Positions 57,945 through 64,000 of a stretch of 64,000 bases of DNA are shown piece by piece; position 1 is the first letter of the stretch; each line of letters starts with the position of its first letter. The stretch spans positions 58,887 to 122,886 of the forward strand of contig CAIPQN010000110.1 of the NCBI GenBank assembly GCA_903867225.1, given 5' to 3'. The notes under the pieces were generated by a model, which saw nothing but the letters and a program-made list of their open reading frames with translations, was not told where the DNA came from and made no database searches. Both the position numbers and the translations under genes were made by a program. Source of the stretch: an uncultured Pseudomonadota bacterium. Lineage in GTDB: Bacteria; Pseudomonadota; Gammaproteobacteria; Methylococcales; Methylomonadaceae.

Positions 57945-59078
57945 TTGTTGCCACTCAGTTTATACATTCATATTCCGTGGTGTTTAAAAAAATGCCCGTA
58001 TTGTGATTTTAATTCGCACGCAGTAAAAAACCAACTTCCCGAAACGTGTTACATTGACAGTTTACTTGCCGATTTAGCTCGCGATATTGAACGTTATAAA
58101 ATCACTCGTCCATTACAAAGTATTTTTATTGGTGGCGGTACGCCAAGTTTATTTTCTCCAGAAGCGTTAAATCGCTTGTTGCGCGGCGTTGAACAACAAT
58201 TAAATTTTATCGCCAATATTGAAATCACCCTTGAAGCGAATCCTGGGACGTTTGAATTTCAAAAATTTGCCGAATTCAAAGCGATTGGGATAAATCGTTT
58301 GTCGATTGGTGTTCAGAGTTTTGACGATATTTTATTGGCTGAATTAGGGCGTGTGCATTCGGGAAATGAAGCGATTGCAGCCGCTGAAATGGCGCACAAA
58401 GTGGGTTTCGATAATTTCAATTTAGATTTGATGTTTGGTTTGCCGAATGCGACGTTAGCGGATAGTGAAAATGACGTTCGTACCGCGATTTCTTTGCATC
58501 CAACGCATTTTTCGTTTTACCAATTAACACTTGAACCGAATACTTATTTTTATCGTTATCCGCCCGTTTTACCGTCTGATGAGTTAATTTTTAAAACTCA
58601 ACAACATTGTCAGCAAATTTTAGCCGAACATAATTACGCGCAATATGAAGTGTCTGCATATAGTTTGGCAGGAAAACAATGTCGGCATAATTTAAATTAT
58701 TGGCAGTTCGGCGATTATTTGGGAATTGGTGCGGGCGCACATGGAAAATTGGGCTTGAAATTGCCAGCGAAAATTATTCGCACGCAAAAACCAAAACATC
58801 CTGACCAATACCGACAATTTAGTGAGCAGAATTTTATTGAAAATGTCATTGAAACTGTCGATGTGCCGTTGGAATTTTTGATGAATCAATTACGTTTGAA
58901 GCAGGGATTTAACTTGTCGCATTATTCTCTAACAACGGGCTTGGATTCAACAACACTTGAACCTGCATTAAGTGAATGCGTCAAAACGGGGTTGCTTGTT
59001 GAATACGAAAATGTTTATCGTTGTACTGACCACGGCTGGAATTTTTTGGATGATATTTTGCAAAAATTTTTGCCGTAA
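57945..59078 (+). CDS. hemW: Radical SAM heme chaperone HemW
   Basis: 377 residues. Cluster motif CLKKCPYCDFNSH (CX3CX2C plus the F/H that marks HemW and not HemN), GGGTPSLF, NRLSIGVQSF and GIGAGAHGKLG. There is no ATG at the 5' end: the frame opens with TTG TTG at 57945-57950 right after an in-frame stop (57936-57938), so a TTG start is the best reading. HemW carries heme to proteins such as respiratory oxidases. Often misnamed coproporphyrinogen oxidase. Confidence 0.92.
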   Translation: MLPLSLYIHIPWCLKKCPYCDFNSHAVKNQLPETCYIDSLLADLARDIERYKITRPLQSIFIGGGTPSLFSPEALNRLLRGVEQQLNFIANIEITLEANPGTFEFQKFAEFKAIGINRLSIGVQSFDDILLAELGRVHSGNEAIAAAEMAHKVGFDNFNLDLMFGLPNATLADSENDVRTAISLHPTHFSFYQLTLEPNTYFYRYPPVLPSDELIFKTQQHCQQILAEHNYAQYEVSAYSLAGKQCRHNLNYWQFGDYLGIGAGAHGKLGLKLPAKIIRTQKPKHPDQYRQFSEQNFIENVIETVDVPLEFLMNQLRLKQGFNLSHYSLTTGLDSTTLEPALSECVKTGLLVEYENVYRCTDHGWNFLDDILQKFLP

Positions 59079-59107
59079 TTTTTAACTTTTTAATCGAGAA
59101 TTTGTAA

Positions 59108-59746
59108 ATGGATACTTACCAACATAATTTTATTCAATACGCATTAGATTGTGATGTTTTAAAATTTGGTGAATTTGAATTGAAATCAGGGCGAATTAGC
59201 CCGTATTTTTTCAACACAGGTTTATTTAACACGGGCGCAAAATTGCAAAATTTAGGCAAGTTTTACGCGCAAGCCTTACTGGCATCTGGTATCAAAGTCG
59301 ATATTTTTTATGGCCCTGCGTATAAAGGCATTCCTTTATCCGTTTCAACAGCCATGGCTTATTCTGAGATAACAGGCGAGGATATGCCGTTTGCTTTTAA
59401 TCGCAAAGAAGCTAAAGATCATGGAGAAGGTGGTTTATTAGTTGGTGCGCCGTTGAACGGGCGCGTATTGATTATCGACGATGTGATTACGGCAGGGACA
59501 TCGGTACGCGAATCGATAGAAATTATTAAAGCTGCTAAGGCTGTGCCAAGTGGCGTTTTAATTGCGTTAGATAGACAAGAAAAAGGTTTAGGTGATATTT
59601 CAGCGATTCAAGAAGTTACCGAACGTTTTGCTTTACCTGTCATCGCTATTATTAGTTTGAACGATATTATTGAGTATTTGAAAGCAACGGGTGAAACAGA
59701 ACATCTTGCAGCAATTCAAGCGTATCAAGCGCGTTACGGCATTTAA
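59108..59746 (+). CDS. pyrE: Orotate phosphoribosyltransferase PyrE
   Basis: 212 residues. Start region [20 protein letters not shown], the flexible loop with [15 protein letters not shown], and the PRPP motif [17 protein letters not shown] are intact. It makes orotidine 5'-phosphate from orotate and PRPP in pyrimidine synthesis. It lies 29 bp after hemW and is closed by a hairpin terminator. Confidence 0.96.
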   Translation: MDTYQHNFIQYALDCDVLKFGEFELKSGRISPYFFNTGLFNTGAKLQNLGKFYAQALLASGIKVDIFYGPAYKGIPLSVSTAMAYSEITGEDMPFAFNRKEAKDHGEGGLLVGAPLNGRVLIIDDVITAGTSVRESIEIIKAAKAVPSGVLIALDRQEKGLGDISAIQEVTERFALPVIAIISLNDIIEYLKATGETEHLAAIQAYQARYGI

Positions 59747-59760
59747 TTTCAAATAGAAAA

Positions 59761-59793
59761 AAGCCCAACCGATTGAATAAATCGATTGGGCTT
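59761..59793. terminator. Bidirectional terminator between pyrE and motB
   Basis: Stem AAGCCCAACCGATT / AATCGATTGGGCTT with one mismatch and a 5-base loop, with an A-run in front (T-run for the minus strand) and TTTTTT a little downstream on the plus strand. It serves the convergent pyrE and motB. Confidence 0.85.
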
Positions 59794-59824
59794 CAACGCT
59801 TTTTTAAAACAGAAAATTCACGCG

Positions 59825-60703
59825 CTATTCTAATGCGCTACTGCCATTTAAAATTTGTTGCTCTGTTTTCTTATTCATCACGATAATCGAAATTCGCCGA
59901 TTGATTTGATTCAACGGATCAGTTTCGGGGCTGTAAGGAATACTTGAAGACAAACCAATCACCCGCAAAATCTTATTTTCTGCCAAACCAGATTCTATTA
60001 GCTCATAACGTGCGGCATTCGCTCGATCACTCGATAATTCCCAATTCGTGTAACCTTTTTGATTTGCTGGAAACGGTAACGCATCGGTATGACCATTTAA
60101 ACTCACGCGATTTGGCAACTCGTTAATTGCTGGAGCAAGTGCGCGTAAAATAACGCGAACGTGTGGTTCAGCTTGTGCGCTAGCGAGTTTAAACATAGGG
60201 CGTTTTTGGTCATCGACAATCATGATTCGCAAACCTTCATTGGTAATTTCGAGTTTAATTTGATCTTTAAACTCAGTTAATTCAGGTGTTCCTTCAATCT
60301 TTTCCTGAATGTTATCTTTCAGCTCCTGCAGTTTAGCTTTTTCGATTTCCTCGGCTTTCTTTTCAATCGCTTCTTCCGTGGATTCTTCGCCTTCAGTCGT
60401 TGCGCCTTTTTGTTGCTGACCGTCTTGACTTGAAACTAAGTCGGCACCACCACCTTCTATCATGGAAGTACGTTCAGCCGTGGATTTACCACCTTCCATC
60501 GAAACTTTATAAGGATTCGCAAAAAATTCTGCAATTCCTTGGCGTGAGGTTTCGTCTGTTGATGCGAGTAACCACATCAACAAAAAGAACGCCATCATCG
60601 CGGTTACGAAATCCGCGTAAGCTAACTTCCACGCGCCACCGTGATGCGCGTGACCACCTTTTTTAATCTTTTTAATGACGATAATGGGTTGTTGTTCAGC
60701 CAT
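59825..60703 (-). CDS. motB: Flagellar motor stator protein MotB
   Basis: 292 residues. The membrane helix with the proton-binding Asp is in WKLAYADFVTAMMAFFLLMW (about residues 22-45). A Gln/Glu/Lys-rich plug and linker (about 85-140) lead to the OmpA-like domain with LNGHTDALPFP and NWELSSDRANAARYELIESG, and NRRISIIVMN at the end. It couples proton flow to rotation with MotA and binds peptidoglycan. The motA gene ends 8 bp upstream. Confidence 0.95.
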   Translation of the reverse strand: MAEQQPIIVIKKIKKGGHAHHGGAWKLAYADFVTAMMAFFLLMWLLASTDETSRQGIAEFFANPYKVSMEGGKSTAERTSMIEGGGADLVSSQDGQQQKGATTEGEESTEEAIEKKAEEIEKAKLQELKDNIQEKIEGTPELTEFKDQIKLEITNEGLRIMIVDDQKRPMFKLASAQAEPHVRVILRALAPAINELPNRVSLNGHTDALPFPANQKGYTNWELSSDRANAARYELIESGLAENKILRVIGLSSSIPYSPETDPLNQINRRISIIVMNKKTEQQILNGSSALE

Positions 60704-60711
60704 GACTGCGA

Positions 60712-61563
60712 TTACCCTTTGTTGCTGCGTAATAAATCATCAAGTTCTTGGAAGGTTGGGCGTTTATCTGACGAAATCATGGCTCGCATATATTCAGCGG
60801 TCATTGCAGGAGAAACACCTTTTGCTGTACATAACAGACCTTTTTGAGCGCATCTATAAAGATTGGCTGTCATTTCTGCTCGAATAGCCATTAACGCGCC
60901 AACAGGACCTACGAAACCGTATGCCAACAGAATACCAACGAACGTTCCAACCAACGCCGCAGCAATCGCTTTTCCCATAACGGCAGGCGGCGCACCAACG
61001 AGTTCCATTGTATGTACCACACCCATAACCGCCGCAACGATACCGAACGCAGGCAAACCATCCGCCATTGTTTGAATAACTTTAACAGGCGCGTGTTCAT
61101 CTTCGTGGTGTGTTTCTAAAACTTGATCCATCAATTCTTCTAATTGGTGAACCTCGACACCTGTCACAATTAAACGCAAATTATCGCAAACAAACTCAAG
61201 TAAATGATGATCAGCTCTTAATCTATCTGTGAAAATAGCGGGATTACTTTCTGGATTTTCAATCAATTCTTCTAGTGACAACAAACCTTCTTTACGGGTT
61301 TTGTTAGTCAACATATAAAAACACATCAATAATTCTAAATAAAAATCTTTGCTGTAAGGTTCGGGCTTCATTGTGGCGGTTGCTTTTGCAATAGCCAACT
61401 TTATAAGTGATAACGGACTCGCGACGATTAACGCCCCGACAGCAGCTCCGACAATAATGATGTACTCAAACGGTTGGAATAAAATGGCTGGATGTCCACC
61501 GCCGCCTATATAGCCGCCCATTAGGGAAGAACAAACTAAGATATATCCTATAATAACTAACAT
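60712..61563 (-). CDS. motA: Flagellar motor stator protein MotA
   Basis: 283 residues with four membrane helices (about 2-20, 32-50, 170-190 and 203-225) in the MotA/TolQ family. GAAVGALIVASPLSLIKLA and the PAFGIVAAVMGVVHTMELVG region with the two functional Pro are typical. It forms the stator ring around MotB. The genes motA and motB form a two-gene transcript on the minus strand; the other flagellar genes are elsewhere. Confidence 0.95.
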   Translation of the reverse strand: MLVIIGYILVCSSLMGGYIGGGGHPAILFQPFEYIIIVGAAVGALIVASPLSLIKLAIAKATATMKPEPYSKDFYLELLMCFYMLTNKTRKEGLLSLEELIENPESNPAIFTDRLRADHHLLEFVCDNLRLIVTGVEVHQLEELMDQVLETHHEDEHAPVKVIQTMADGLPAFGIVAAVMGVVHTMELVGAPPAVMGKAIAAALVGTFVGILLAYGFVGPVGALMAIRAEMTANLYRCAQKGLLCTAKGVSPAMTAEYMRAMISSDKRPTFQELDDLLRSNKG

Positions 61564-61872
61564 TGTTTTCTCGTATGCTGTGTAATAAAAATTTTACAGA
61601 CTATAAACGTAAATATAGCCGCAGTCGTAAAGTGTCGCGCCACGATTTTATCCATGACATTAAATTTGATGTAGATTTACAGATTTACCGAGTTAATCGG
61701 CAGCAAAACGTATTTTTAAAAAATTATACGTTAATCGCCATAATGACGTAACGATAATGCCCCCATATTTTTGCCTGTATCGATATAAAAAACACTCACT
61801 TAAATTTCACTATTTGCACTACCCCATTAAATTTTTTATGATGAATCAAATTTTAGAAATTTGTGAGCCACA
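61564..61872. promoter_or_regulatory. Divergent gap between motA and the HD-GYP gene
   Basis: 309 bp, AT-rich, no convincing gene. For motA (minus) GCCGATTA (minus-strand reading of about 61694-61701) resembles the sigma-28 -10 GCCGATAA, with a TAAA about 13 bp upstream, 2 bp short of the usual spacing. For the HD-GYP gene (plus) there is -35 TTAAAA (61716-61721), a 17-bp spacer, and -10 CATAAT (61739-61744). Both are weak to moderate. Confidence 0.35.
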
Positions 61873-63483
61873 ATGACAGACATAACTGAATTGGATAACC
61901 AACATTATCTTGAAATGAAGCACATTATAAGCCAGTTTGAGAAACTGACTGATATTGGTGTGGCTTTATCTTCCGAACATAATGCAACGGAGTTGTTGGA
62001 AAAGATTTTAATGGGAGCGATTTCGTTAACGAGTGCTGATGGTGGTACGATTTATCTGATTCGTGATAATAAAATTGAAGCTGAAATTTTACACAACACC
62101 AGTTTAAAAAGTCACGCGACCAGTAAAGACGGCGTGAAAATCGTTGTGCCATTATTTGGCGAAGACGGTGAGCCAAATTTGAAAAATGTTGTCAGTTATT
62201 CTTATCACAAAGATGAAACTATCAACATTACAGATGCTTATAATGCCGAAGGCTTTGATTTTCGCGGCACGAAAATGTTTGACGAAAAAAATAATTATCG
62301 CTCGACATCATTTTTAACGACTCCACTGAAAAATCATCAACACGAAACCGTTGGTATGTTGCAACTTATCAACGCTATTCACCCAGAAACTAAAAATGTC
62401 ATTCCTTTTGATGCGATTGCACAACGTTTTTGTGAGTCATTGGCTTCTCAAGCCGCCACTGTTTTGACGAAGCAAGAGCTGATTACCGATTTGGCACAAA
62501 TGTTTGAATCGATGATTATGCTGATTGCAAACGCACTCGATGAAAAGTCACCTTATAACGGCGGACATTGCCGACGAGTTCCCGAACTAACTACGATGAT
62601 TGCCGAAGCGGCACACGAAACGCAAGAAGGGTATTTAAAAGATTTCACACTGACAGATGCTGATCGCTATGAATTGCGAATTGCGGGGCTTTTACACGAT
62701 TGCGGAAAAATTACCACGCCTGAAGCTGTAGTGGATAAAGCAACCAAATTAGAAACGATTTTTGATCGAATTACTTTGATTGAAACCCGTTTTGAAGTGT
62801 TAAAACGAGATGCTGAAATTGCCATGCTCAAACGAGAAAATGAAGCACTGAAAGCTGGTAACGAAGTACCTGCTGTAATTTTGGAATATGGTTTAAAAAG
62901 TAATATCGATTTTCTTACCGAGGAATTTGCCTTTATCAAAACCTGCAATACAGGTGGTGAATTTATGTCAGAGGATAAAGTACGACGATTGAACAGTTTG
63001 AAAGACTTGACGTGGCAATTAAATGGTGAAACCTTGCCATTGTTGAGCGGTAACGAGTTATACAATCTTAGTATCGCTCGCGGCACGTTGACCGATCCAG
63101 AGCGTCAAATTATCAACAATCATGTCAGTGTTTCGATTTCGATGTTGAGTGCAATTAAATGGCCAAAACATCTGCAACGAGTGACAGAATATGCGGGTGG
63201 ACATCATGAACGAATGGATGGCAAAGGTTATCCAAAAGGACTGACTCGTGAGGAGATGCCAATTCAAGCACGAGCAATGGCGATTGCTGATGTATTTGAA
63301 GCGTTGACCGCTTCCGATAGACCTTACAAACCAGGGAAAAAACTGTCTGATGCGCTATTTATTTTGGGAAAAATGAGTGAAGAAGGGCATATTGACCCTG
63401 ATTTATATGCCGCATTTATTGCTCATGATATTCCGAAACGATACGCGGCTCAATTTTTAACTGCTGACCAAATTGATATATGA
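61873..63483 (+). CDS. GAF and HD-GYP domain cyclic-di-GMP phosphodiesterase
   Basis: 536 residues. N-terminal GAF domain (about 25-195: SLTSADGGTIYLIRD, TTPLKNHQHETVGMLQLI). The HD-GYP domain follows, with NGGHCRRVPELT, LLHDCGKITTPE (HD, about 275) and HHERMDGKGYPKGLTREEMP (GYP, about 443), then AIADVFEALTASDRPYKPG. About 100 extra residues of coiled, charged sequence (TRFEVLKRDAEIAMLKREN...) sit between HD and GYP; this seems to be a known subfamily. It should hydrolyse cyclic di-GMP in response to a GAF ligand, fitting a role in motility control beside motA and motB. Confidence 0.9.
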   Translation: MTDITELDNQHYLEMKHIISQFEKLTDIGVALSSEHNATELLEKILMGAISLTSADGGTIYLIRDNKIEAEILHNTSLKSHATSKDGVKIVVPLFGEDGEPNLKNVVSYSYHKDETINITDAYNAEGFDFRGTKMFDEKNNYRSTSFLTTPLKNHQHETVGMLQLINAIHPETKNVIPFDAIAQRFCESLASQAATVLTKQELITDLAQMFESMIMLIANALDEKSPYNGGHCRRVPELTTMIAEAAHETQEGYLKDFTLTDADRYELRIAGLLHDCGKITTPEAVVDKATKLETIFDRITLIETRFEVLKRDAEIAMLKRENEALKAGNEVPAVILEYGLKSNIDFLTEEFAFIKTCNTGGEFMSEDKVRRLNSLKDLTWQLNGETLPLLSGNELYNLSIARGTLTDPERQIINNHVSVSISMLSAIKWPKHLQRVTEYAGGHHERMDGKGYPKGLTREEMPIQARAMAIADVFEALTASDRPYKPGKKLSDALFILGKMSEEGHIDPDLYAAFIAHDIPKRYAAQFLTADQIDI

Positions 63484-63571
63484 AATTGTTTATTTAAAAC
63501 GAATTGAACATTACCGCGAAGCTCCACCCGAAGAAAATTGGGATGGCGCATTTACACATACGAGCAAATAA
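63461..63571 (+). pseudogene. Possible 3' remnant of a lost gene
   Basis: An open frame without a good start runs from 63461 to the TAA at 63569-63571 and reads as protein-like sequence, ending REAPPEENWDGAFTHTSK. It overlaps the HD-GYP gene end by 23 bp and stops 2 bp before the acyltransferase ATG, the spacing expected of a gene tail in an operon. The upstream part of that gene is missing, as if the HD-GYP gene was joined to it by deletion. The family is not recognised. Confidence 0.35.
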
Positions 63572-63573
63572 TT

Positions 63574-63906
63574 ATGCAAATCATCACCGAATCCGATTTT
63601 GCAGGCGTTGATAAAAATCACCGTTGGGCAGAGCAATTTCAAATTTTGAATTATTCACAAGGTGGAGCGAGTTCGATTCCGCACGGTTTTTTTCGTAATT
63701 GGCTAGACCAAACAGAAAACATTAACGGTAAGTTTTATATTGGCAAATGCTCAGGTTTTGGCGTGGGTTCAATTGTGAAATATGACGCGGGACTTCAAAG
63801 TTTGCGTGTCGGTCGATATGTTGCGGGAGGTTTGCGATTAAAATTTTTGCTTAATGGTCAACATTGTTACCAACGCTTTAAATTTGACCCCTTAGCAACG
63901 GAATAA
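63574..63906 (+). pseudogene. Hexapeptide-type acyltransferase, truncated by the mobile element
   Basis: From ATG 63574, native codons run to 63864 (97 residues). Then the reading frame enters the element, adds a 13-residue tail and stops at 63906. The native part (KFYIGKCSGFGVGSIVKYD, SLRVGRYVAGGLRLKFLLNG) resembles the start of a left-handed beta-helix acyltransferase of the CatB/Vat or capsule type. The coil that holds the catalytic His and CoA site is missing. An earlier in-frame TTG at 63538 overlaps the remnant tail and is unlikely. The rest of the gene should lie beyond the window. Confidence 0.6.
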
Positions 63907-64000
63907 GCTAATCCATTTAACGAAAAATAGAATATCGTAGAAATCAATAACGACAATGGATTGAAGTCATAAACCACACTTCAATAGGGGGTCAATTAAA
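63865..64000. mobile_element. MITE-like element, second copy (cut by window end)
   Basis: The first 136 bp match 27964-28100 of copy 1, starting TGTTACCAACG, with about eight substitutions and one base missing near the end (TTAAA against TTTAAA). The inner inverted repeat (about 63877-63894 and the last bases of the window) is present. The right end of about 49 bp lies outside. The six bases before it (63859-63864) are CAACAT, the expected target duplication. Confidence 0.9.

Noticed and set aside
61563..61751. 62-codon open frame in the motA/HD-GYP gap
   Set aside because: No ribosome-binding site, basic random composition, overlaps the motA start; more likely regulatory DNA.

Overview
The window is a moderately AT-rich, densely coding stretch of chromosome from a Gammaproteobacterium. 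The gene orders tolR-tolA-tolB-pal-cpoB-queE-queC, arsC-like/dapE, dapF-DUF484...xerC, fabA-fabB, hfq-hflX, yggS/pilT and motA-motB, together with lpoB, ycfL and a TolA of gammaproteobacterial layout, all point there. The order is not certain. DUF2333, DUF4389, KDPG aldolase and a SulP transporter would fit a methanotroph-like (Methylococcales) or Thiotrichales relative, but no diagnostic pathway is present. No rRNA, tRNA or CRISPR was seen.

Layout. 1-4259: Tol-Pal envelope system. 4256-5576: queuosine precursor genes queE and queC. 5597-11028: small acidic protein, ArsC-like protein, dapE, NlpE-like protein, tldD, dapF, DUF484 protein. 11033-13456: a two-gene membrane/LTA-synthase-like cassette sitting between the DUF484 gene and xerC. 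14456-16790: DUF2333 and DUF4389 proteins and a Tsx-type porin. 16819-19335 (minus): ftsK. 19625-23365: a compact five-gene operon (CDGSH protein, CYTH protein, PLP decarboxylase, TPR/ATP-grasp ligase, RidA) that looks like an uncharacterised small-molecule pathway. 23559-26555: small proteins, htpX, aminotransferase. 26610-28898: NTF2-like protein and a sulP transporter gene broken by a 185-bp inverted-repeat element. 28974-32478: lipoprotein operon (COG3014, YcfL, LpoB, CsgG-fold protein). 32521-46258 (minus): MASE1 histidine kinase, purL, ComEA-like protein, argB, gltA, eda, ttcA, a methyltransferase, fabB, fabA. 46424-54490: mtnA, cysZ, hfq, hflX, yggS (minus), pilT, rep, Nudix-ThiE fusion. 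54468-57883 (minus): an apparent operon of response regulator, sensor kinase and RTX metalloprotease. 57945-59746: hemW, pyrE. 59825-61563 (minus): motA, motB. 61873-63483: GAF/HD-GYP phosphodiesterase. 63461-64000: decayed end with a gene-tail remnant and an acyltransferase gene cut by a second copy of the same element.

Most genes are housekeeping, with 4-bp ATGA overlaps common. The most notable structure is the short mobile element (185 bp; ends TGTTACCAACG...CGTTGGTAACA; 6-bp target duplication ATTATT), present twice and breaking a coding sequence both times. In both cases it adds the same 13-residue tail and a stop codon. Other points of interest are the five-gene PLP/ATP-grasp/CYTH/RidA operon, a two-component system in line with an RTX metalloprotease, a Cys cluster inside a histidine kinase ATPase domain, and a perfect 12-bp coding tandem repeat in a ComEA-like gene.
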